Positions 43,701 to 51,547 of a stretch of DNA of 64,000 nucleotides are shown piece by piece. Below the pieces are notes generated by a model that was given only the letters and a program-made list of their open reading frames with translations, was not told the origin of the DNA and searched no databases. This stretch comes from Paenibacillus silagei. Lineage in GTDB: Bacteria > Bacillota > Bacilli > Paenibacillales > Paenibacillaceae. The translations under genes and the position numbers were made by a program. The DNA lies in assembly GCF_017874735.1 (NCBI RefSeq), contig NZ_JAGGLV010000010.1, positions 62,001-126,000 on the forward strand, given 5' to 3'. Each line of letters begins with the position of its first letter. Positions within the stretch are counted from its first letter, which is position 1.

Positions 43701-44018
43701 GAAGGGGAAGGTGAGGTGTTCTTAATCTCACTCAAGGCGGGCGGAACAGGGCTGAATCTGACTGGAGCGGACACGGTGATTCTGTACGATCTGTGGTGGA
43801 ATCCGGCAGTGGAGGAGCAAGCCGTCGGCCGGGCACACCGGATGGGGCAACGGAATGTGGTACAGGTGATCCGGCTGATTACCGAAGGCTCCATCGAGGA
43901 GAAGATGCTGGAGCTGCAGCAACGCAAAAAAGATCTTATCGAAGAGATCATTGAAGCTGGTGAGAACAAGACCACCCGGCTGTCGGAAGAGGATATCCGC
44001 GAGCTGCTCCGGGTGTAG
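40773..44018 (+). CDS. SWIM zinc-finger SNF2/Swi2-family helicase-like ATPase
   Basis: The protein of about 1081 aa begins with a SWIM zinc finger at about residues 68-95 (AYCTCPAYESYGCCKHVAATL, CxC...CxH). A long middle region (SNF2_assoc type) follows, and then the two RecA lobes of a SNF2 ATPase: LADDMGLGKTIQS (Walker A), LDEAQAIKN (DEAQ box), FALTGTPIENSVDELEAIF, then LVFSQFSSML, SLKAGGTGLNLTGAD and VGRAHRMGQ. It should translocate on duplex DNA and remodel nucleoprotein complexes. The ATG at 40773 is taken as start, with GAAGG just before it; a GTG at 40764 has no ribosome site. Co-transcription with the Fic gene is likely. Confidence 0.9.
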   Translation: MKINFTLEDIKDFCGDTFYERGQSYYNSGRVSELIFDAEINRYRAWVKGSKAYHVEIFNINFTGNDTEAYCTCPAYESYGCCKHVAATLIAIFKQKRKKSVSKKSKNDKHKYNQMDHLISSLAVIEPAMNRKKAPLLFEHEEQLQFEFILSTLYQQPRGFTLEMRVGYKHRYVVTKLGQFLEHLEQRKPLYFTSKFTFDAELQHISAADWAFLEVMLLLKNSEKLPKSSPNGYYSPPEKDERMLKVTPLAWEKLKLLLPEVNVTLRTLWHPEVRAVLANEVPPLEFSIGQGNQKDYALTASSMEKLILMEDYSILIMNGLIYDVDRDTLRMIALLQQQFKATGEIAVAPGQIEAVVQQVLPALRKLGKVSVEQAVSERIVEPELQAKLYLDYADGTVTFRLEFHYEEIVINPLEENSVDEARKQKILIRNMQRENKIVDILDNSPLRREQQHWASVSEPVIYEALYELVPVLEEVAELFVTPAVQRLVQERKAFPKVKAELSEGLDWLDISFELEGLNEEETVRVMQAIVEKRKYVRLRSGAFLPIEVDSFSEFGTVAERLNLRQRDLKHSVIRLPSVQALQLPERGHGFKHTKWGKSLREFLDQLREPDSLEFELPAELKPVLRDYQARGFQWMKTLSKFRFGGILADDMGLGKTIQSIAYICSELAEMPSKVQGRAPVLILCPASLTYNWSHEFARFAPAVNVLVAAGQKEERSGLLEGKAVEEADVIITSYPLLRRDIELYSGTTFHALILDEAQAIKNSASQTAQAVKSLKAARKFALTGTPIENSVDELEAIFSTVFPALFTGRLTFKELPAGRIASIVSPFILRRLKKEVLEELPDRIDTVLLTELLDEQKQVYLAYLSRLREDTEQDLLAEGFHKSRMKILAGITRLRQICCHPSLFLENYTGGSGKLEQLLETVQECRDSGRRMLVFSQFSSMLALIRQRLEEAGVQPLYLDGSTPGKERVELCRLFNEGEGEVFLISLKAGGTGLNLTGADTVILYDLWWNPAVEEQAVGRAHRMGQRNVVQVIRLITEGSIEEKMLELQQRKKDLIEEIIEAGENKTTRLSEEDIRELLRV

Positions 44019-44146
44019 GGAGCCCGTACCTATTTTCCCCGTACATGCACTTCTAGGCACCTACCCACATAGAATAAAAGGACCATGAACCCGTAGTTCT
44101 CCTTGCTGACCGGTTTCATTGTACATGTGCGGGAGGTGTCGCCAAG

Positions 44147-44848
44147 TTGCCTGGAATCATAAGCACGATTGCGCTGCTGATCAAAGAACTGACGCTGCTG
44201 GTATCTTACGTAAGGAACAACGCTTTTCCCCAGCCTCTATCGGAGCAGGATGAGAGCAAATACTTAGGCATGATGGCCGAGGGAGATGCCAAGGCACGGA
44301 ACCTGCTGATTGAGCACAACCTGCGGCTGGTTGCCCATATAGTGAAGAAATTCGACAACACCGGCGAAGACATGGAGGACCTCATCTCCATCGGCACCAT
44401 TGGGCTGATCAAGGCCATCGAGAGCTACCGCCCGAACAAGGGCACGAAGCTGGCTACTTTTGCCGCCCGTTGTATCGAGAATGAAATCCTGATGCACTTA
44501 CGCTCGCTGAAAAAAACCCGCAAAGACGTATCTCTCCACGATCCGATCGGGACGGATAAAGAGGGTAACGAGATCACCCTGATCGATATCCTTGGCTCCG
44601 AGGCGGATGATGTGATCAAGGAAGTGGATCTGAAGATTGAGAAAAGCAAGATCTATCGGAATCTGGATATCCTTGATGACCGGGAGAAGGAAGTCGTGGT
44701 CGGCCGCTTCGGCCTGGACACCGGCGGGGAAGAGCGGACGCAGCGGGAGATAGCGAAGGAGCTGGGGATCTCGCGGAGCTATGTGTCGCGGATTGAGAAG
44801 AGAGCGCTGATGAAGCTGTATCATGAGTTTTATAAGGTGAAGCGATAG
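44147..44848 (+). CDS. sigK: RNA polymerase sporulation sigma factor SigK (uninterrupted)
   Basis: The 233-aa protein matches SigK over its whole length: a hydrophobic pro-sequence (MPGIISTIALLIKELTLLVSYV) that is removed by SpoIVFB in family members, region 2 (NLRLVAHIVKKFDNTGEDMEDLISIGTIGLIKAIESY) and region 4 (ERTQREIAKELGISRSYVSRIEKRALMKLY). It directs late mother-cell gene expression during sporulation. The start is TTG, 8 nt after GGGAGGTG. The gene is not split by a skin-type prophage. A second, damaged copy of its 3' half lies 6.7 kb downstream. A long terminator hairpin follows. Confidence 0.95.
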   Translation: MPGIISTIALLIKELTLLVSYVRNNAFPQPLSEQDESKYLGMMAEGDAKARNLLIEHNLRLVAHIVKKFDNTGEDMEDLISIGTIGLIKAIESYRPNKGTKLATFAARCIENEILMHLRSLKKTRKDVSLHDPIGTDKEGNEITLIDILGSEADDVIKEVDLKIEKSKIYRNLDILDDREKEVVVGRFGLDTGGEERTQREIAKELGISRSYVSRIEKRALMKLYHEFYKVKR

Positions 44849-44873
44849 TTTACAAGAAGAAGTTGTTTGCGTC

Positions 44874-44946
44874 TAAGCATCTAGTGAAAAGTATGACTCC
44901 AAATGGGGGATACTTTTCACTAGATGCTTTTCTTTTCAGAATTTTG
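44874..44946 (+). terminator. Strong terminator after sigK
   Basis: A ~20-bp perfect stem (AAGCATCTAGTGAAAAGTAT and its complement ending GATGCTT) with a loop of about 15 nt is followed by TTCTTTT. Confidence 0.9.
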
Positions 44947-45308
44947 CGTATGGTAGTACAATCATTGAATGCCGATGGTTGGATTCAGGAATTAAAAATT
45001 TAAGAGCACCTATTCATTCGGAGATTAGTAGTTTATGATTACTGAACTGAAGGGGTGTTTTTTAATTTGTTTGCAGAAGTGCCGACTTGCCTGCTGGACG
45101 GTAAGCTGTAAAGCAAATAAGGAAATTAATCGGGCGAAAAGAAAATTTCGCTATAAAAGCTACTCTGTCGTAGGCAAGCTAAATCGTACAACGCGCCATT
45201 CCTTAAACATGCCAAAAGCCCTTCTTGCCCATTTCGATCGCTTATGCTAAATGTAAGCATTCACGATTCAACTCATCTCCACTATCTCATTAACAAAGGA
45301 TGCTCACT
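44947..45308. other. Gene-poor gap between sigK and apbE
   Basis: I see no convincing gene. A 71-codon frame at 45035-45250 has no recognisable family, ordinary basic/Cys-rich composition and a poor ribosome site. The short TGCCGATGGTTGGATTCAGG segment near 44971-44990 reads as a few gene-like codons and could be debris. Confidence 0.4.
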
Positions 45309-46238
45309 ATGGAAAAGAAAATTATACAGCTCATGGGAACGGTTATTACGATGGTCGTTCATCATCAGAATGCAGCGGCGCTCTTGGCGGATGCGGAGCA
45401 GCAGCTGATTGACTACGAGCAGCGCTTCAGTGCGAATAATCCGAACTCGGCGCTCATGCAGATTAATCACCAAGCCGGGAAGAGTCCCGTAATTGTCGAT
45501 ACGGATCTGTTCGAGCTGATTGCAATCGGGAAGAGGGAGAGTCTCGTAGCAGACAGTCTGCTGAACATCGCGATTGGTCCCTTGGTCAAGGCGTGGAAGA
45601 TTGGGTTTGCAGGGGCGCAGCATCCTCCGGAAGCGGTCATTGCGGAGTGTCGGCAGCTTATCGATCCGCATCATATTCAATTGGATGAGGAACGGAAGAC
45701 TGTTTTCCTGGAAAAGGAAAGGATGGAGGTTGATCTGGGTGCGCTGGCCAAAGGGTACTTTGCAGATCGAATTGTGGAGGTGTTCAAGCGTCAGGGGGCG
45801 AGCGCAGGGTTCATCGATCTAGGTGGGAATGTGCTGACTTTTGGTGAGAACCCGGCGTCTGAAGACGGGTTATGGCGGGTCGGGATTCAGAATCCACAGC
45901 TACCGCGAGGGAATTATGCGTTGGTCATGAAATTGAAGAACCAATCCATTGTGACGTCTGGCGTGTATGAGCGGAAGTTGGAGGTTGCGGGACGGAAGTA
46001 CCATCATATTTTTGACGGACAAACGGGGTACCCGGTACAGAGCGATGTAGCAAGCTTGACGATTGTATCGGAGCAGTCATTGGAGGGAGAGATTGGGTCT
46101 ACCCGTCTATATGGCAAGCGTGCGGCCGAGATCATTCGTACGCTGAATTCGACCGTTAAGATTGAGGGTATCGTGATCACGGAACATAACGAGCTGGCTG
46201 TTACGGATGCTCTGCGTGCGTACATGGCACATCTGTAG
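45309..46238 (+). CDS. apbE: ApbE-family FAD:protein FMN transferase (cytoplasmic form)
   Basis: The 309-aa protein has the ApbE motifs: MGTVITMVV at the N-terminus, VDLGALAKGYFADRI (about 140), GFIDLGGNV (about 165), YHHIFDGQTGYP (about 235) and a late TDALRAYMAHL. ApbE attaches FMN from FAD to a Thr in the D-x-x-S/T-G-A-S/T-x-T motif of target proteins. No signal peptide or lipobox is present, so it works in the cytoplasm. The target is very probably the three-domain reductase encoded at 47953-50394, which carries DILSGASVT. The ATG at 45309 lies 8 nt after AAAGGA. The 3' end overlaps the end of the convergent LysR gene by 38 nt. Confidence 0.9.
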   Translation: MEKKIIQLMGTVITMVVHHQNAAALLADAEQQLIDYEQRFSANNPNSALMQINHQAGKSPVIVDTDLFELIAIGKRESLVADSLLNIAIGPLVKAWKIGFAGAQHPPEAVIAECRQLIDPHHIQLDEERKTVFLEKERMEVDLGALAKGYFADRIVEVFKRQGASAGFIDLGGNVLTFGENPASEDGLWRVGIQNPQLPRGNYALVMKLKNQSIVTSGVYERKLEVAGRKYHHIFDGQTGYPVQSDVASLTIVSEQSLEGEIGSTRLYGKRAAEIIRTLNSTVKIEGIVITEHNELAVTDALRAYMAHL

Positions 46239-47139
46239 TAAAGAGTGCGATCAGATCTTGTTCCACCGAAGATAGAGGTTTGTTTTTGGAATAGGCAATA
46301 AAATAATCGAGCGACAACATATTCAGTGATAAGGGCAACAGGCGGTAGCCCTTAGGGGCTTCCGACATGCAGATACTATAGGGGACGAATGCGATACCAA
46401 CGCCTTTCTTAGCTAACTCCAGCGTGGTGAAAATATTCGTGCTTTCCAATACAACAGTTGGCTTGATCTTAAACTTCTGAAATAGGTGATCAAGCTGCCG
46501 GCGAATCGAAGAACCTTTTTTGGTCAGCACAAGGGGACTTTGCAGAAGCAGCTTCAGATTGGCATGGCTCTGCTCTAACGTCTTCGGATTAATGTCATAC
46601 AACGGAGAGTCCTCTGTCACCACCGCATAATAACCGTGAGGCCCCCATGAGACAACATTCAGATTGGGCGAGAGGGTCTCTGGATTTTGTCCGATAAAAA
46701 AATCCAGTTCATGGTTCAACACGCGGATTTCATTGACCTCGGAGTAATCCTCTTGAATCTCGATCTTAATAGACGGGTACTTTTTCATGAAATCGGGCAA
46801 AAACAAAGGCAATAAATACGAACCTAAGCTGGACAAGATACCGAGCTTGATCGTCGGGGTGTCTCTTATGGAATAGTGAGCGATTCGTTTGTGGAATTGT
46901 TCCTGTGCCATTTCGAGGGACATCAGATACTGATAGTACAGCTTGCCTGCCTCAGTTAGTTGCAAGGGAGAGGTCTGTCGATTCAAAATTTCTGTGCCGA
47001 TCTCATGCTCGATTCGCTTGATAAGCTGCGTGAGGTAAGGTTGCGAAACATACAGGTCCTTGGCGGCCTTAGTATAGCTTCCGTGCTTGAGAATCGCGTC
47101 AAGATAATGAAGGATATTGGAAGAATCAATCGTAGTCAT
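46201..47139 (-). CDS. LysR-family regulator of the flavoprotein reductase locus (HcrR-like)
   Basis: The 312-aa LysR-type regulator has an N-terminal HTH (GSYTKAAKDLYVSQPYLTQLIKRIE) and an effector-binding domain from about residue 90. It is divergent from the FMN reductase/flavoprotein pair, with a 190-nt control region between, and is probably their regulator. In Lactiplantibacillus plantarum a LysR-type HcrR accompanies hcrA-hcrB, the hydroxycinnamate reductase genes. The ATG at 47139 is preceded by AGGTGA with 5 nt spacing; a GTG three codons earlier overlaps that site. The effector is unknown; a phenolic acid would fit the context. Confidence 0.87.
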   Translation of the reverse strand: MTTIDSSNILHYLDAILKHGSYTKAAKDLYVSQPYLTQLIKRIEHEIGTEILNRQTSPLQLTEAGKLYYQYLMSLEMAQEQFHKRIAHYSIRDTPTIKLGILSSLGSYLLPLFLPDFMKKYPSIKIEIQEDYSEVNEIRVLNHELDFFIGQNPETLSPNLNVVSWGPHGYYAVVTEDSPLYDINPKTLEQSHANLKLLLQSPLVLTKKGSSIRRQLDHLFQKFKIKPTVVLESTNIFTTLELAKKGVGIAFVPYSICMSEAPKGYRLLPLSLNMLSLDYFIAYSKNKPLSSVEQDLIALFTTDVPCTHAEHP

Positions 47140-47167
47140 AAGGATCACCTGCTCTCATTAAAGATGG

Positions 47168-47243
47168 TATAAGAGAACTGTTATAGAACGATAAGAAAAT
47201 GGATATTTCACAAATGTATTTTTTCATACTAAAATTTATTTGT
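47168..47243. promoter_or_regulatory. Candidate LysR-binding dyads in the divergent control region
   Basis: TATAA-N8-TTATA (47168-47185) and ACAAAT...ATTTGT (47210-47243) are inverted repeats between the LysR gene and the reductase pair. Their shape and place suit LysR tetramer sites, but no experimental motif is known to compare. Confidence 0.35.
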
Positions 47244-47329
47244 AAAGGTAAGTGACCAAGTCAAAAGGAATTCGTAGAAAGCTGTTTTATATTGTGTAAT
47301 TATTCACAAAGTAAGAGAGGAAGAAAATT

Positions 47330-47956
47330 ATGAAACTAATCGGTATGGTCGGAACGAACTCTAATACTTCGACGAATCGCAAGCTGTTGCAATTTATGCG
47401 TAAGCATTTTTCCAGCCAGGCGGAGATTGAGATCTGCGAGATTAAGCACCTCCCTGCTTTTGATGAACCGGAAGATCGTCAGGCACCAACTGAAGTACAA
47501 GCCTTATGCGAGCAGATTGCGGCAGCGGATGGCGTCATTATCTCGACCCCGGAATACGATCATACCATCCCAGCGGCGCTCAAGAGCGCCATGGAATGGA
47601 TCTCCTATACAACCCGTCCTTTGATTAACAAACCAGTTCTGATCGTCGGTGCTTCCCACGGTTTGCTTGGTACATCTCGCGCCCAGATGCATCTACGTCA
47701 GATTCTGGATGCTCCAGAGCTTAAGGCTCGCGTTCTGCCGAGCTCGGAATTTTTGTTGGGACATTCACTTGCCGCTTTTGACGAGTCAGGTGATCTGGTC
47801 TACGCAAATAAGGTTCAGGAGCTGGAGGAGATCTTCGAAGAGTTCCAATTGTTCGTGAAGATTAACCAACAGTTGGTTAAAGATAACCACTTCAAGACAG
47901 AGCAAAGCAAAGCATTTAGCTGGGAATCGGCAATCTGGGGAGGCGAACGGGCATGA
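47330..47956 (+). CDS. NAD(P)H-dependent FMN reductase family protein (HcrA-like)
   Basis: The 208-aa flavodoxin-like protein shows the FMN_red pattern: GMVGTNSNTSTNRKLLQFM (phosphate loop), ADGVIISTPEYDHTIPAALKSAMEWIS, and PVLIVGASHGLLGTSRAQMHLRQIL. It would bind FMN and pass electrons from NAD(P)H. It is about as long as HcrA of the L. plantarum hydroxycinnamate reductase. It is clearly paralogous to the first 190 residues of the next protein. The stop overlaps the next start by 4 nt, so the pair is translationally coupled. Confidence 0.87.
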   Translation: MKLIGMVGTNSNTSTNRKLLQFMRKHFSSQAEIEICEIKHLPAFDEPEDRQAPTEVQALCEQIAAADGVIISTPEYDHTIPAALKSAMEWISYTTRPLINKPVLIVGASHGLLGTSRAQMHLRQILDAPELKARVLPSSEFLLGHSLAAFDESGDLVYANKVQELEEIFEEFQLFVKINQQLVKDNHFKTEQSKAFSWESAIWGGERA

Positions 47957-50394
47957 AATTTGTCGGAATTGTAGGAACCAACGCATCGAAGTCTTATAAT
48001 CGGAAGCTACTGGAATTTATGAAGTCTCATTTTAGCGAAAAAGTGGACATTGAAATTCTGGAACTGAAGGGTGTCCCGATGTTTAATGAGTCGGACGATC
48101 AATCGCAGAGTCCGATTATTCAGAACTTTAACACGAAGATTACGGAAGCGGATGGCGTCATTATCGCTACACCGGAGCATAATCACTCGGTCCCCTCCGC
48201 GCTGAAAAGTATTCTGGAATGGCTGTCGTGGAATCTTCACCCGTTCGATGGCAAACCGGTCATGGTTGTCGGTGCGGCGTATGATGTGCAGGGGTCCTCC
48301 CGTGCACAACTACATCTGCGTCAGATTCTAGATGCACCCGGTGTCAATGCTAGCGTGATGCCTGGCTCGGAGTTCCTGTTGGGCCGTGCGAATGAAGCCT
48401 TTGATGAAGCGGGGAAGATCAAGTCGGATCGGACGGTTGATTTCTTGGAGAGTTGCTTCTATCGCTTTATGCGTTTTGCCAAAATCGCTAATCTGCTGAA
48501 TGTCCCTGAAGACGTTAGCTTTGAACCGGGAACCTATGAGGTAAAGGCGGTCGGACACAACGGTGATCTGCCGATGATCGTTGAGATGAGTTCGACTCGT
48601 ATAGAGAAGATCGACATCGATACGGCGGGCGAATCACAGGGGATTGCGGATGTGGTATTTACCCGGATTCCGAGTCAGATCATCGAAGGACAGACGCTGA
48701 ACGTGGATATTTTGTCCGGCGCATCCGTCACTAGTAATGGGGTCATCGACGGAGTAGCGAAGGCGGTCAAGATGGCAGGCGCCAACCCGGATGTATTAAA
48801 AAAACGGCCAAAAGCACAGAGTGCGATCAATCACGGCGACGAAGAGTATACAGCGGACGTTGTGGTCGTTGGTGCGGGTGGTGCGGGACTCGCAGCAGCA
48901 GCCAGCGTGCTTCAGCAGGGCAAGAAGGTTATCATCGTCGAGAAGTTCCCAGCCATAGGTGGTAATACGGTACGAACAGGTGGTCCAATGAACGCTGCCG
49001 ATCCAGAGTGGCAACGTAAATTCGCGGCGATTCCGGGTGAAGGTCATACGATTGAAGAGCTGGCAGCAACCCCTGAAGAACAGGTAGATGCCGAGTATCT
49101 GGCGGACTTCCGTATCTTCAAACATCAGGTGGCTGATTATCTCCGCGATACGAAAGAGGGCAAAGAATTCTTGTTCGACTCCGCGATCTTCCACCGGATG
49201 CAGACCTATTTCGGCGGCAAACGGAACGACCTTCAGGGGTATTCCATTTACGGGCAATATGATCTGGTTAAGGTATTAACCGATCAGGCGTTAGCCTCCG
49301 TTAAATGGTTGGAGGAACTGGGTGTCGAATTTGACTATAACGAAGTGACCATGCCGGTAGGAGCGTTGTGGCGCCGTGGACATAAACCAGTGAAGCATGA
49401 AGGCTATGCCTTCGTAGCGGCTTTAGAGCAATTTGTCCGTGCACAGGGTGGTCAGATCCTCACCGATACCCCGGTGAAGCGACTGATTATTGAAGCAGAC
49501 GGCCGAGTCAGCGGCGTAATGGGTACCGGAGTAGCTGGGCAAACGGTAACGGTTCATGCGCCGGCCGTGGTGCTGGCTTCCGGTGGCTTTGGGGCCAATA
49601 CGCAGATGCTGAAGCAGTACAATACGTACTGGAGCGAGATCGATGACGACATCAAGACCTCGAATTCTCCGGCGATTACCGGCGATGGTATTCTGCTGGG
49701 ACAAAGTGCGGGCGCTGAACTGGTCGGCATGGGCTTCTCGCAGATGATGCCAGTGTCCGATCCGCAGACGGGCGCCTTGTTTAGCGGGTTGCAAGTGCCG
49801 CCACAGAACTTTGTCATGGTCAATCAGCAGGGCAAACGTTTCGTCAACGAATATGGTAGCCGCGATCAGTTGTCGATAGCAGCAATCAATAACGGAGGCC
49901 TGTTCTATCTGATTGCGGATGACAAGATCAAGGAGACGGCCTATAACACAAATCAAGCGAAGATCGATAAGCAGGTGGAGCGAGGCACGCTATTCAGAGC
50001 GGACACACTGGAGGACCTGGCCCAGCAAATTCATATCGATCCGACTACGCTAGTGGATACGATCGCGATGTACAACTCTTACGTTGATCAGGGACATGAT
50101 CCGGAATTTGGTAAAAATGCGTTCGATCTTAAGGTTGCAGTGGCTCCGTTCTATGCGACACCTCGTAAGCCAGCTGTTCACCATACGATGGGCGGACTCA
50201 AGATTGATACACAGACGCATGTTCTTCACGAATCTGGCCAGACCATCCCGGGCTTGTACGCAGCCGGTGAGGTGGCAGGCGGTATCCATGCCGGTAACCG
50301 TCTGGGTGGTAACTCGCTCACCGACATTTTCACATTCGGTCGAATTGCCGGACGGACAGCTGTTGAGGAGCAGGCTGTTTTGTCGAAGTCATGA
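47953..50394 (+). CDS. Three-domain flavoprotein enoate reductase: FMN_red + FMN_bind + FAD_binding_2 (HcrB-like)
   Basis: The 813-aa cytoplasmic protein has three domains: an NAD(P)H-dependent FMN reductase (1-180), an FMN_bind domain (about 195-275) carrying the ApbE target DILSGASVT with T260 as predicted flavinylation site, and a fumarate reductase-like FAD domain (from about 300, VVVVGAGGAGLAAAASVLQQGKKVIIVEK) ending with GLYAAGEVAGGIHAGNRLGGNSLTDIFTFG. The same arrangement occurs in HcrB of L. plantarum, which reduces the side-chain double bond of hydroxycinnamic acids. Other soluble ApbE-flavinylated reductases act on fumarate, urocanate or acrylate, so the substrate must be tested. 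It has no signal peptide, unlike periplasmic flavocytochrome fumarate reductases. Confidence 0.87.
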   Translation: MKFVGIVGTNASKSYNRKLLEFMKSHFSEKVDIEILELKGVPMFNESDDQSQSPIIQNFNTKITEADGVIIATPEHNHSVPSALKSILEWLSWNLHPFDGKPVMVVGAAYDVQGSSRAQLHLRQILDAPGVNASVMPGSEFLLGRANEAFDEAGKIKSDRTVDFLESCFYRFMRFAKIANLLNVPEDVSFEPGTYEVKAVGHNGDLPMIVEMSSTRIEKIDIDTAGESQGIADVVFTRIPSQIIEGQTLNVDILSGASVTSNGVIDGVAKAVKMAGANPDVLKKRPKAQSAINHGDEEYTADVVVVGAGGAGLAAAASVLQQGKKVIIVEKFPAIGGNTVRTGGPMNAADPEWQRKFAAIPGEGHTIEELAATPEEQVDAEYLADFRIFKHQVADYLRDTKEGKEFLFDSAIFHRMQTYFGGKRNDLQGYSIYGQYDLVKVLTDQALASVKWLEELGVEFDYNEVTMPVGALWRRGHKPVKHEGYAFVAALEQFVRAQGGQILTDTPVKRLIIEADGRVSGVMGTGVAGQTVTVHAPAVVLASGGFGANTQMLKQYNTYWSEIDDDIKTSNSPAITGDGILLGQSAGAELVGMGFSQMMPVSDPQTGALFSGLQVPPQNFVMVNQQGKRFVNEYGSRDQLSIAAINNGGLFYLIADDKIKETAYNTNQAKIDKQVERGTLFRADTLEDLAQQIHIDPTTLVDTIAMYNSYVDQGHDPEFGKNAFDLKVAVAPFYATPRKPAVHHTMGGLKIDTQTHVLHESGQTIPGLYAAGEVAGGIHAGNRLGGNSLTDIFTFGRIAGRTAVEEQAVLSKS

Positions 50395-50513
50395 AATAAG
50401 TCTTTAGATCACATCTCTCTTTAAGCAGTGGAGCTGACTCATAAGTAGACTTACTACGAAGATAACAGCTCATCTTGATTCTAAATGTTGTTAAAAAGGC
50501 AGCGATTCTCTTG

Positions 50514-50702
50514 TTATTGGAGGATCGCTGCCTTGCATTTTTGGTCCGCTGCGGCTTGCTTCAACACATTGTGGGCGAGCGAAAGCTACCCGACCTCAAG
50601 GGTCACTTTGGACAGCCCTCGAAGCAGAAAATGCTGGAATCCCCGGTTATTTTTCAGTTGCCCAAACACACTTTCTGGCTCAATCATTCGGCGGACGGCC
50701 CT
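50514..50702 (-). pseudogene. IS1182-like transposase C-terminal remnant
   Basis: Read on the minus strand, one frame gives RRMIEPESVFGQLKNNRGF, then HFLLRGLSKVTLEVG, a TAG stop, and LSLAHNVLKQAA. This resembles the conserved C-terminal end of IS1182-type transposases (FGQIK-NRGF-RFLLRGL-LAHN). The internal stop probably replaced a Trp codon. Only about 60 codons survive and no inverted repeats are visible, so the element is dead. The rest of the gap (50395-50513, 50703-50769) shows nothing recognisable. Confidence 0.65.
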
Positions 50703-50769
50703 TAGCTGAAATAAGTTGCGCTTTACTGTGGTATACTCGAACTATAAGTGGAAATGAGGTGTTTCTATA

Positions 50770-50949
50770 TTGATGAATATTACACAGGACCTTGCAAAAT
50801 TGATTCGACTAACAGGTGACCGTGCCAAATTGGATGCTAAGGCAAATGGAACATATATAGTGTATAAGACAAATGAGGGGCAGATTGTTAGAGAATACAG
50901 TACGGGCAAAATAGAGGAAATGAATGAACAGGATTTCATCCATGATTGA
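50770..50949 (+). CDS. Small ORF upstream of the zeta-like toxin (possible antitoxin)
   Basis: This 58-59-aa reading frame runs from TTG 50770 or ATG 50773, behind GAGGTG at 50755-50760, to TGA at 50947-50949. It reads MNITQDLAKLIRL, then polar residues with YIVYKTNEGQIVREYSTGKI and an acidic end. I do not recognise a family. The position directly before, and overlapping by 26 nt, a zeta-type kinase gene is that of an antitoxin in a toxin-antitoxin pair. That role is inferred from arrangement alone. Confidence 0.55.
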   Translation: MMNITQDLAKLIRLTGDRAKLDAKANGTYIVYKTNEGQIVREYSTGKIEEMNEQDFIHD

Positions 50950-51547
50950 AACAAAGGCAACAATGTTTGTATTTGCAGGTAATAATGGAAGCGGAAAGAG
51001 CACAATACGCAACTTGATTGTGGACCGGCTTGGAGTCAGTGTGAATATTGATCCAGATGCACTAGCCCGGAAGATCAATAATAGTCAACCTGAAAGAAGC
51101 AAAGTATCTGCGGGAAAAGAAGCTATAAGAATAGCCAGGGAATGCATCCGTAATAAGTGGGACTTCACCGTGGAAACTACTTTAGCCGGTGGTAACGTTA
51201 TAAGGCAGATGAAGGACGCTAAGGAGCAGGGCTTTAAAATCATTATGTTTTATGTGGGACTAGGTGATGTCCGGCTAAATATTGAACGTGTTGCTTTGCG
51301 CGTGAAAAACGGTGGTCATCATATTGAAACCGAGGATATTATTAGGCGTAATATGACGAGTATGAATAATCTGTTATCCCACTTAGATCTAATTGATCAA
51401 TTAATTGTTGTTGATAATAGTAAGGCTGATGGAGAGTTTATTCTTGAAGCAGATAATAGCGGGATAAAATATTATTTAAATGAACTGCCTGAATGGGCAC
51501 AATTAATCGATAAACAATTACAGATTAAATACAAAACGTTAAAATAA
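50924..51547 (+). CDS. Zeta-toxin-like P-loop kinase family protein
   Basis: The 207-aa protein has Walker A GNNGSGKST (G19-T27), VNIDPDALARKIN (about 45), TVETTLAGGNVIRQM (about 80-95) and basic residues in RVALRVKNGGHHIETEDIIRRN. This arrangement is that of zeta toxins and related kinases, which phosphorylate UDP-N-acetylglucosamine or similar substrates; P-loop kinases of other roles are an alternative. The start at 50924 has GAGG 6 nt upstream; an ATG at 50942 is the alternative. It overlaps a small upstream ORF, as toxin genes often overlap their antitoxin. The local sequence is AT-rich compared with the first half of the window. Confidence 0.8.
   Translation: MNRISSMIETKATMFVFAGNNGSGKSTIRNLIVDRLGVSVNIDPDALARKINNSQPERSKVSAGKEAIRIARECIRNKWDFTVETTLAGGNVIRQMKDAKEQGFKIIMFYVGLGDVRLNIERVALRVKNGGHHIETEDIIRRNMTSMNNLLSHLDLIDQLIVVDNSKADGEFILEADNSGIKYYLNELPEWAQLIDKQLQIKYKTLK

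Noticed and set aside
44147..44848. sigK split by a skin element
   Set aside because: The reading frame is continuous from the TTG start to the stop, so the gene is whole.
45035..45250. 71-codon frame between sigK and apbE
   Set aside because: Basic and Cys-containing with no known family and a poor ribosome site; not strong enough to call a gene.
47953..50394. Periplasmic flavocytochrome c fumarate reductase
   Set aside because: There is no signal peptide and no heme-binding CxxCH motif; an N-terminal FMN reductase domain is present instead.
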